This document shows positions 51,008 to 57,280 of a stretch of DNA of 64,000 nt, piece after piece. The notes below the pieces were generated by a model. The model was not told the DNA's origin. It made no database searches and saw nothing but the letters and a program-made list of their open reading frames with translations. The DNA comes from Deltaproteobacteria bacterium. Its GTDB lineage: Bacteria; Desulfobacterota; Desulfarculia; Desulfarculales; Desulfarculaceae. The position numbers were made by a program, and so were the translations under genes. The stretch is taken from contig JAHLLK010000023.1 in NCBI GenBank assembly GCA_020444165.1, forward strand, positions 10,700-74,699. Reading direction: 5' to 3'. How positions within the stretch are numbered: position 1 is the stretch's first letter; each line of letters starts with the position of its first letter.

Positions 51008-51912
51008 TCGGCACCCCCGGCCGCGGGCTCGAAGACCAGCGCCGCGGAATTCAGGCAGTACCGGAGCCCCGTGGGGGGCGGACCGTCGTCGAACACATGG
51101 CCCAGATGGGCGTCACAGCGGGCGCAGAGCACCTCCGTGCGGGTAGTGAACCAGCTGTTGTCCGGCTGGGTCTTGATGTGGTTGGCCGCAATGGGCTTCC
51201 AGAAGCTGGGCCAGCCGGTGCCGGACTCATACTTGGTGTCCGAGCTGAACAGGGGCAGCCCGCAGTCGGCGCAGAGGTACACGCCCTTGGCGTGGTTGTC
51301 CCACAGCTTGCCGGAGTAGGCCCGCTCGGTGCCCTTTTGCCGGGTGATCTTGTACACCTCGGGGGGCAGGATGGCCTTCCACTCGGCGTCGGTCTTCTCC
51401 ACCCGGCCCACCGGCTCGTTCTCCAGGTTGGACGCGGGCGCCATCGTGCCCTTGTCCTCGTGCATGGGGGCGGACTTCATTCCCTTATCCTCCTTCATGG
51501 GTGCGGCCTTGCTGTCCAAGCCTTCCTTCATGGACCCCTTGTCCTCCTTCATCGGAGTGGCCATAGTGCCCTTTTCTTCCGCCATGGGGGTGGCCATGCC
51601 GCTCTTGTCGCTCTCCATGGCCGCCAGCAGCATCCCCCCCGCGCCCGGCGCCGGAGAGTCCAGGCTGCTGTGATCTCCCTTCATGGGGGCCGGCTTCACG
51701 CCCTTGTCCTCCTGCATGGGAGCCGGGGTCAGGCCCTTGTCCTCCTGCATGGGCGCGGACATGGTCTCGGTCATGGCGCCCTTTTCCTTCTGCATGGTCT
51801 GGCCGCCCTGGCTCAGGTCCCCGGCCCAGGCCGCGGGAGAAACCAGGAGAAGGCCGCCCACCAGGAGGGTGCCGACCAACCAACTGAAGCCTTTCTTGAA
51901 AGTAGCCATCAT
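51004..51912 (-). CDS. msrB: Exported MsrB with a long methionine-rich repeat N-terminus
   Basis: Peptide methionine (R)-sulfoxide reductase of 302 aa. Residues 1-30 form a Sec signal peptide (cleavage after AAWA). Residues 38-160 are a low-complexity region with about eight copies of [A/T]-P-M-x-E-[D/E]-K-G and 17 Met. Residues 173-297 are a complete MsrB domain: zinc Cys214, 217, 263, 266, GTGWPSFW, and catalytic Cys286 in GLRYCLNSA. The Met-rich arm could be an oxidant sink or a built-in substrate. Two adjacent ATGs exist; the second (51909) is better spaced from GGAGG. The gene precedes the Sec-MsrA gene (ATGA overlap) and follows a two-component system. Confidence 0.9.
   Translation of the reverse strand: MMATFKKGFSWLVGTLLVGGLLLVSPAAWAGDLSQGGQTMQKEKGAMTETMSAPMQEDKGLTPAPMQEDKGVKPAPMKGDHSSLDSPAPGAGGMLLAAMESDKSGMATPMAEEKGTMATPMKEDKGSMKEGLDSKAAPMKEDKGMKSAPMHEDKGTMAPASNLENEPVGRVEKTDAEWKAILPPEVYKITRQKGTERAYSGKLWDNHAKGVYLCADCGLPLFSSDTKYESGTGWPSFWKPIAANHIKTQPDNSWFTTRTEVLCARCDAHLGHVFDDGPPPTGLRYCLNSAALVFEPAAGGAE
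51433..51801 (-). repeat. Tandem repeats encoding the Met-rich PMxEDKG arm of MsrB
   Basis: About eight degenerate units of 24-33 bp encode variants of PMQEDKG, PMKEDKG, PMAEEKG and PMHEDKG, separated by 2-20 residues. Reading frame and charge pattern are kept, so the repeats are selected at protein level. Confidence 0.85.
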
Positions 51913-51960
51913 CTACCTCCTTTGCCAAATAACCTGAAGAATAGTTATTGTTTTAAATTG

Positions 51961-51966
51961 ATTATA
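51961..51966 (-). promoter_or_regulatory. Candidate -10 box of the msrBA operon
   Basis: A perfect TATAAT on the minus strand lies 49 bp upstream of the msrB start, in the 108-bp gap after the histidine kinase gene. No good -35 hexamer is seen at 17 bp, as in activator-dependent promoters. Two CTTTA direct repeats with 22-bp period just upstream (about 51985-52016) could bind an OmpR-type regulator. Confidence 0.45.
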
Positions 51967-52020
51967 GGTCCGCGCGGCAGCGGTTGCTTAAAGCTGGGAT
52001 GATGATCTGGTAAAGATTCC

Positions 52021-53097
52021 TTAAAGCTCGGCGGGGAGAGACAGGGTGACGGTCAGGCTGCCGCCCGCCAGCCCGGCGGAGGCGCCGCCGCCGTGGGCCT
52101 CGGCCAACTCCTGCACGATAGCCAGGCCGATGCCCGAGCCGCCGTGCTCCCGGGAGCGGGATTTTTCCCCCCGGAAGAAGCGCTCGAACAACAGGCCCAC
52201 GTCGCCTGGGGCCAGCTCCGGGGCCGGGTTGACGAAGCTGGTCAGCACCAGATCACCCTCCCGGCGCACGGTCACCCGGCAGGTGGCGTCCCGGGGGGTG
52301 TAGTTCAGGCCGTTTTGCAGGAGGTTGTCCAGCATCTGCAAGAGCTGCCCCCGGTCGGCCACGAGCCGGCCGGCGGCCGGGTCCACCTGGGTGGCCAGGG
52401 TGATCCCCCGCTCCCGGTAGAGCGGCGCCCAGGTCTCCGTGAGCTGCCCCCACAAGGCCGCGTAGTCCAGGGGCTCCTTGTGCAGGTTGGCCCGGGCCGC
52501 GTCCGCCCGGGCCAGGCTGAGGAGGTTCTCCACCAGCTCGTTCAGCCGGAGCGCCTCGCCGTGCAGCAGGGCAAAGGTGGCCGGGCCCGGCTCCACCACC
52601 CCTTCCCGGAGCCCCTCCAGATAGCCCTGCATGTTGGTCAGGGGGGTGCGCAGCTCGTGGGCCACGTCGGCCACCATTTTCTTGCGGAGGTTTTCCATGT
52701 GGGCCAGGCTCACGGTCATCTCGTTGAAGGCCCGGGCCAGGCTGGCCACCTCGTCGCTGCCCTGCACCGGCGCCCGCACCTGGTAGTCGCCGGCGGCCAC
52801 CCGCCCGGCCAGGCGGGTCATGCGCTCCAGGGGGTGCAGCACCCGCCGCAGCAGGAGCAGGTTCAGGACCGCGGCCAAGACCAGCCCGACCGCCAGGGAC
52901 CACAAGAGATAGCGGTGCACGGTTTCCAGGAACATGTGGTGGCTGGCCTGGGGGTCGATGTTGAATTTCTTCATGAGGGTCATGAAGTAGTCCGCGGCCA
53001 GGATGTCCACCGCCCACCAGGTGAGCACCACCACGCAGAGCAGCACCAGGAGGTTGACCGCCAGGATTTTCCAGATCAGCCGGATGCGCACGGTCAC
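52021..53097 (-). CDS. Sensor histidine kinase (HAMP-HisKA-HATPase)
   Basis: The 358-aa two-span membrane kinase has a short periplasmic loop (about residues 33-62), HAMP (LLRRVLHPLERMTRLAGRVAAGDY), phospho-accepting His in DVAHELRTPLTNM (about residue 146), N-box LLQNGLNY, and G-boxes GDVGLLFERFFRG and GGSGIGLAIVQEL. The start is a GTG at 53097, 4 bp after the response regulator stop. The small sensing loop suggests membrane or envelope-stress sensing. It is followed by msrB-msrA, which are likely targets of this pair. Confidence 0.9.
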   Translation of the reverse strand: MTVRIRLIWKILAVNLLVLLCVVVLTWWAVDILAADYFMTLMKKFNIDPQASHHMFLETVHRYLLWSLAVGLVLAAVLNLLLLRRVLHPLERMTRLAGRVAAGDYQVRAPVQGSDEVASLARAFNEMTVSLAHMENLRKKMVADVAHELRTPLTNMQGYLEGLREGVVEPGPATFALLHGEALRLNELVENLLSLARADAARANLHKEPLDYAALWGQLTETWAPLYRERGITLATQVDPAAGRLVADRGQLLQMLDNLLQNGLNYTPRDATCRVTVRREGDLVLTSFVNPAPELAPGDVGLLFERFFRGEKSRSREHGGSGIGLAIVQELAEAHGGGASAGLAGGSLTVTLSLPAEL

Positions 53098-53101
53098 GGC
53101 C

Positions 53102-53809
53102 TCATTCCCCGCGGTCGGCGAAACGGTAGCCCATGCCCCGCACCGTGAGGATGAAGCGGGGGTCGGCCGGGTCGGCCTCCAGCTTTTGCCGGAGCTTGCC
53201 GATGTGCACGTCCACCACCCGGTCCACCACGGCCTCGCCCGCGGGGTAGAGCCGGTCCAACAGCTCGTCGCGGCGGAACACCTTGCCCGGCGCGGCCAGG
53301 AGCGCGGCCAGGAGCTTGTACTCGTGGGGGGTCAGGGAAAGGAGCTGGCCATCCAGCTTCACCGTGCGCTTGTCCAGGTCCAGCAATAAACCCCGGTGGG
53401 TGAGCACCGCGGCGGCGGCGCTGTCGCCGGGCGCGGTGCGCCGCAGCACCGCCCGCACCCGGGCCATCAGCTCCCGCGGGCTGAAAGGCTTGACCACGTA
53501 GTCGTCGGCCCCCAGGTTCAGGCCGCGCACCCGGTCCTCTTCCTCGCCCCGGGCGGTGAGCATGATGATGGGCGTGGCGTTGGCGGCCCGCACGGCCTGG
53601 GCCACTTGCCAGCCGTCCAGGCGGGGCAGCATCAGGTCCAGGATGATGAGGGAGGGGGCCGCCTGCTGGAAAAGCTCCAGCGCCGCCTGGCCGTCCGGGG
53701 CCACCACGGCCTGGTGCCCCTCCTTGCCCAGGTAGAGCGCGATGAGGTTGGCGGTCTTGGGATCATCCTCGGCCACCAGGACCAGGTGGCCCGTCTGGTT
53801 TGTGGTCAT
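53102..53809 (-). CDS. OmpR/PhoB family response regulator
   Basis: The 235-aa DNA-binding regulator has a receiver domain (VAEDDPKT acidic pocket, phospho-Asp in LIILDLMLPRLDG, Lys in VVKPFSPREL) and a winged-helix output domain (LTPHEYKLLAALLAAPGKVFRRDELLDRLYP ... RVVDVHIGKLRQKLE ... TVRGMGYRF). ATG 53809 has a G-rich site 3 nt upstream; the frame extends 27 codons upstream without one. It is paired with the histidine kinase immediately downstream and likely activates the msrBA genes. Confidence 0.92.
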   Translation of the reverse strand: MTTNQTGHLVLVAEDDPKTANLIALYLGKEGHQAVVAPDGQAALELFQQAAPSLIILDLMLPRLDGWQVAQAVRAANATPIIMLTARGEEEDRVRGLNLGADDYVVKPFSPRELMARVRAVLRRTAPGDSAAAAVLTHRGLLLDLDKRTVKLDGQLLSLTPHEYKLLAALLAAPGKVFRRDELLDRLYPAGEAVVDRVVDVHIGKLRQKLEADPADPRFILTVRGMGYRFADRGE

Positions 53810-54180
53810 GCGCCCCCCGTGCGGCTGTCCGGTGAATCCAAACCCTAGCCAATATGGTAGCAGAGTCGCGCCAGGAAGGGGATTTGCCACCCAGGGATAC
53901 CGGAGGGGAATATCAGGCGGGAACGCCGGGTGGGGAGCGCGGCGCAGGCCCGCGCTCCCCGCCCGGGAAAGAGTAAAGGGAGCCTTTTACCTCTTAATAA
54001 TGCCGTTGTCTTTGCACCCCCGGCCCGCCCGCGCCAGGCGTCACCCCCGGCTGGGCCCCGCCGCGGCGGGGCGCTGGCTCGCCCGGGCAGACTCAGGCAA
54101 GCCAGATCCCCGCCGGCCCTGGCGCCCGGCTGCGCGCCGTCCCACGCGGCCGGGCTCCCCGCCCCAGCTCCTCGCGGAGC
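53810..54180. other. Intergenic region between aroF and the response regulator gene
   Basis: The 371-bp gap contains an 11-bp GC hairpin (listed at 53932) and a second, weaker dyad at 53971-53991 (GTAAAGG...CCTTTTAC), both placed to end aroF transcription. No gene is evident. Confidence 0.5.
53932..53960. terminator. 11-bp GC-rich hairpin downstream of aroF
   Basis: GGGGAGCGCGG (53932-53942) pairs perfectly with CCGCGCTCCCC (53950-53960) around a 7-nt loop. There is no T tract on either strand. A second A/T-containing dyad lies 10 bp away. Together they probably separate the aroF transcript from the two-component operon. Confidence 0.5.
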
Positions 54181-55206
54181 CTAAGCCGCCCGTGAGCGGG
54201 CCAGGAAGATATTGGCCGCCAGGGGCACCAGGTTGTCGAAGTCGCCGCTCAGGCTCTGGGCGCCGTCGCACAGCGCCTGGTCCGGCTGATGGTGCACTTC
54301 CACCATGAGGCCGTTGGCCCCGGCGGCCACCCCGGCCAGGCCCATGTCGGCCACCAGCTCGCGCACCCCCGTGCCGTGGCTGGGGTCCACGATCACCGGC
54401 AGGTGGTAGTGGTGGCGCAGATGGGAAACGTTGTTCAGGTTGAGCACGTTACGGTAGATCTTGTCCGAGGTCTTGTCGCCGCGCTCGCACAGGATCACCT
54501 GGGGGTTGCCCTCGTAGAGCCGGAGCGCCGCGCCCAAAAACTCGGTCATGGCCACGTGGTCGCCGCGCTTCAACAGCACCGGTTTTTTCGAATCACACTG
54601 GCTGAGCGCGTCCAGAAGGGTGTAGTTCAGGCAGTTGCGCGCCCCCACCTGCCAGATGTCGATGTCGTATTCCTCGAACAGTTTGATGTCCCGGGCGTCC
54701 ATGATCTCGGAGATCACCGGCAGGCCAAAGGTTTGCCGGGCCTCGGCCAACAGCGCCAGGCCCTCCTCGCCCAGGCCCTGGAAGCTGCGGTGCAAGGTGC
54801 GGGGCTTGAAAGCGCCGCCCCGGAGGATCTGGGCTCCTGCCTTGGCCACCATCTCGGCGGTGCGGAAAAGCTGGTCCCGGCTCTCCACCGCGCAGGGCCC
54901 GGCGATGATGGTCAGGTCTTTGCCCACCCGGTGGCCGCCGGGCAGCTCGATCACCGTGTCCTCGGGGTGGAACTGGCGGGAAAGCTCCTTGAAGGGATCG
55001 GAGATGCGGTGCACCTGGGCCACGAACTCCATGGCCTTGTACTTCTCCTCATCCAGCTTGCTGACGTCCCCCTTGATGCCCACCATGGTGTAGATGTCGC
55101 CCGAAAAGATGTCCAGGCGTTCGCGGGGTACGCCGTCCTCGGCCAACTTCTTCACCAGGTCCTCGAGCCTGGTCGAGCCTTGTTTGGCTTTCATCTGGAT
55201 TATCAT
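54181..55206 (-). CDS. aroF: 3-deoxy-7-phosphoheptulonate (DAHP) synthase, AroAI-beta/KDO8PS type with N-terminal regulatory domain
   Basis: The 341-aa enzyme condenses phosphoenolpyruvate and erythrose 4-phosphate, the first step of aromatic amino acid synthesis. Residues 1-70 are a ferredoxin-like regulatory domain ([20 protein letters not shown] ... [12 protein letters not shown]), and the catalytic barrel has [40 protein letters not shown] and [10 protein letters not shown] with the metal ligands. This is the Thermotoga-like, feedback-regulated class. ATG 55206 has AAGGAAG 7 nt upstream. An upstream terminator and a Tyr/Phe-rich leader peptide indicate attenuation by tyrosine/phenylalanine supply. 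Confidence 0.93.
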   Translation of the reverse strand: MIIQMKAKQGSTRLEDLVKKLAEDGVPRERLDIFSGDIYTMVGIKGDVSKLDEEKYKAMEFVAQVHRISDPFKELSRQFHPEDTVIELPGGHRVGKDLTIIAGPCAVESRDQLFRTAEMVAKAGAQILRGGAFKPRTLHRSFQGLGEEGLALLAEARQTFGLPVISEIMDARDIKLFEEYDIDIWQVGARNCLNYTLLDALSQCDSKKPVLLKRGDHVAMTEFLGAALRLYEGNPQVILCERGDKTSDKIYRNVLNLNNVSHLRHHYHLPVIVDPSHGTGVRELVADMGLAGVAAGANGLMVEVHHQPDQALCDGAQSLSGDFDNLVPLAANIFLARSRAA

Positions 55207-55250
55207 GGCGCTGCTTCCTTTCGGCTTTGGGGCGTTGGGTTGGGTACAAA

Positions 55251-55280
55251 ACAAAAAACCCACCGTCTGGCGACGGTGGG
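55251..55280 (-). terminator. Attenuator terminator in the aroF leader
   Basis: On the minus strand CCCACCGTC pairs perfectly with GACGGTGGG around GCCA, followed directly by TTTTTTGTTTTG, a textbook intrinsic terminator, 44 bp before the aroF start codon. A CTAGGTT segment over the leader stop codon (about 55305-55311) can pair with AACCTAG just upstream of the terminator stem, giving alternative folds. Confidence 0.85.
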
Positions 55281-55307
55281 CTAGGTTGCGATAGTTTGCT
55301 CAGAAAC

Positions 55308-55445
55308 CTAGGTGCTGGACACTCCGCACAAGCTCACCGCCACAGGGGTGGGAAAATAATAATAATAGGAAAAGACCCGGGCGCAGCCCCACCCGGGACG
55401 GCTGGCGTCCTGCGGGGTGGCGTGGCTGTGCGCGGCGTGGGCCAT
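55308..55445 (-). CDS. aroF leader peptide (Tyr/Phe attenuation)
   Basis: A 45-codon open frame begins at ATG 55445 (GAGG 10 nt upstream) and ends with TAG at 55308-55310. Codons 25-31 read F-S-Y-Y-Y-Y-F, four consecutive TAT Tyr codons flanked by Phe codons. The stop codon lies about 28 bp before an intrinsic terminator that precedes aroF. This is the arrangement of amino-acid-sensing leader peptides (as for pheA and trpE): with scarce charged tRNA-Tyr or tRNA-Phe the ribosome stalls and the terminator should not form. Nothing else about the peptide suggests another role. Confidence 0.82.
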   Translation of the reverse strand: MAHAAHSHATPQDASRPGWGCARVFSYYYYFPTPVAVSLCGVSST

Positions 55446-55844
55446 GGGGTCAATTCCTCGTGGGAGCTTGGTTAATGGCCAATCTTAACTCGGGAAATTC
55501 AAACCTGCAATCAAATATGGCGCCCCTCCCGCAGATTTAGGCTGACCCGCCCCTTCCCCCGCGATGGTTCACTCTTCCATAATAGGACCTGGGAAGGTGT
55601 CGGATTGTCCGCGTTAGGGGTGTTTTCGGCCATTCCCCCCCCGGTGGCGGGATTACACCTCGCAGTAGATCATTTTTCAACCAAATGAAAACTATGAAGT
55701 TTTTTTGGGGATGGGGGGGGGAAACCCCTTTTTGTCCACAAAAAGGGGTTTGCACCCCAGAAAAGCGTAGCTTTTCTGGGGACCCCGCATGTTTCCCCCC
55801 ACATCTTCCCCTTTCTCCAACAAACTCCATATCGGTGGATAACC
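55446..55844. other. Intergenic region between the aroF leader and the antiporter gene
   Basis: The 399-bp gap contains the aroF promoter area (relatively AT-rich, 55470-55520, minus strand), an unremarkable stretch, and an inverted copy of the GTGGGGGG hairpin family at 55691-55805 just before the antiporter gene. No gene is supported. Confidence 0.5.
55691..55805 (-). repeat. GTGGGGGG hairpin repeat family, copy 3 (inverted, with inserted hairpin)
   Basis: Read on the minus strand it starts GATGTGGGGGGAAAC and ends with CCCCAAAAAAACTTCATAG, as in the other copies. The inner stem AAACCCCTTTTT (55722-55733) pairs with 55740-55751. An extra perfect 12-bp hairpin, CCCCAGAAAAGC (55755-55766) with 55770-55781, has been inserted in one arm. 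Confidence 0.75.
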
Positions 55845-57038
55845 ATGTACGAAAACCTGGCCGTCATGGCCGTGTTCATCATGATCTACAGCATGGCTGC
55901 CGGCTGGGTGGAACAGCGCCCCCTGAGCGGCCCCATCATCTTCCTGTGCTTCGGCCTGGCCATGGGCCCCCTGGGCCTGGACCTCCTGCGGGCCGACGTC
56001 AGCGCCAAGATGCTCCGCACCCTGGCCGAGCTGTGCCTGGCCCTGGTGCTGTTCAGCGACGCGGGCAGCGCCAACCTGCGGGTCCTGCGGAAAAGCTCCG
56101 GCCTCACCACCCGCCTCCTGTTGATCGGCCTGCCCCTGACCATCGGCCTGGGCTTCCTGGCCGGCATGTGGCTGTTCCCGCACATGCACCTCCTGCAAGT
56201 CGCCCTCCTGGCCGTGATCCTGGCCCCCACGGACGCCTCCCTGGGCGCGCAGGTCATCACCAACCCCGCCGTGCCGGACCGCCTGCGCGAGGCCCTGAAC
56301 GCGGAGAGCGGCCTGAATGACGGCATCTGCGTGCCGGTGCTGTATCTGTTCCTCACCCTGGCCGTGGGCACCGAGGTCATGCACCGGCCCGTGGGCTTCG
56401 CCCTGTCCCTGTTTGCCGAGGAGATCGGCATCGGGCTCCTGGCCGGCCTGGTGGTCACTGCCCTGGGCGTCTGGGTCTGGGGCCTGGCCAACCGGCGCGG
56501 CTGGGTGGAGGAGGCCTGGTTCCAGATGCCGGTGCCGGCCATGGCCGTGGCCGCTTTTTCCGTGGCCCAGGCCCTGGGCGGCAGCGGCTTCATCGCCGCC
56601 TTTGCCGGCGGCATCCTGTTCGACAGCCTGATCCAGCACCGCAAACAGGAGCTGATGGAAGCGGCCGAGGGCATCGGCAACACCCTGGGCCTCATCACCT
56701 GGGTGATCTTCGGCTTCGCTGTGGTGGGCCAGGCCCTGCCCGTGTTCTCCTGGCCCATGCTGGTCTACGCCGTGCTCAGCCTCACCCTCATCCGCATGCT
56801 TCCGGTGTACCTGGTCCTGGCCGGCACCGGCGAATCCCCGGCCAGCAAACTCTTCCTGGGCTGGTTCGGCCCCCGCGGCATGGCCAGCATCGTGTTCATC
56901 ATCCTGGTGCTCGAGGCCAAGCTCCCCGGCGCCCGCGACCTGGCCATGACCGTGGTCTGCACCATCATCCTGAGCGTCATCGCCCACGGGCTCTCGGCTT
57001 TTCCGCTGGCCAATGCACTGGGGAGGAGGGAGAAGTGA
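55845..57038 (+). CDS. CPA1 family cation:proton antiporter (NhaP-like)
   Basis: The 397-aa membrane protein has 11-13 predicted helices. Family motifs: SGPIIFLCFGLAMGPLGLDLL near the N-terminus, VILAPTDASLGAQVITNPAVPDRLREALNAESGLNDGI with the essential Asp residues (ESGLNDG), and FLGWFGPRGMASIVFIILVLEAKLPG. It exchanges Na+ or K+ for H+. A C-terminal cytoplasmic regulatory domain is absent. It is a single gene between two hairpin repeats, with a weak ribosome site. Confidence 0.9.
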   Translation: MYENLAVMAVFIMIYSMAAGWVEQRPLSGPIIFLCFGLAMGPLGLDLLRADVSAKMLRTLAELCLALVLFSDAGSANLRVLRKSSGLTTRLLLIGLPLTIGLGFLAGMWLFPHMHLLQVALLAVILAPTDASLGAQVITNPAVPDRLREALNAESGLNDGICVPVLYLFLTLAVGTEVMHRPVGFALSLFAEEIGIGLLAGLVVTALGVWVWGLANRRGWVEEAWFQMPVPAMAVAAFSVAQALGGSGFIAAFAGGILFDSLIQHRKQELMEAAEGIGNTLGLITWVIFGFAVVGQALPVFSWPMLVYAVLSLTLIRMLPVYLVLAGTGESPASKLFLGWFGPRGMASIVFIILVLEAKLPGARDLAMTVVCTIILSVIAHGLSAFPLANALGRREK

Positions 57039-57040
57039 GA

Positions 57041-57122
57041 AGATGTGGGGGGAAGGGCCCTTTTTTGAAAAAAAGGGCCCTTCCCCCCACACCCCCCATC
57101 CCCCAAAAAACTTTAGTTGTTT
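57041..57122 (+). repeat. GTGGGGGG hairpin repeat family, copy 4 (23-bp stem)
   Basis: Left arm 57044-57066 and right arm 57069-57091 are complementary over 23 bp with a 2-nt loop, 5 bp after the antiporter stop. The middle of the stem differs from copy 2 (AAGGGCCC against AAACCCC), yet pairing is fully kept, which shows compensatory change and selection for the structure. The same tail (ACCCCCCATCCCCCAAAAAACTTT) follows. Confidence 0.85.
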
Positions 57123-57280
57123 ATGGGTTGGGTACTTGCGGCGTGGGTGAGGCTAGGCGCAGGTCGCGCCGTGTACCAGTCCCGCCGTGGGGTGGAAATG
57201 GTGCTGGCAATTTGGGATGTGCTATGGTGGGGCGTGGCGGTTTGTGGGGCCGTGGAATGCGGTGAACGGGGGGGCCGATC

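Noticed and set aside
51433..51801. Tandem repeats in msrB as a CRISPR-like or minisatellite array
   Set aside because: The units are degenerate in DNA but conserved in protein (PMxEDKG) and lie inside a reading frame with signal peptide and MsrB domain.
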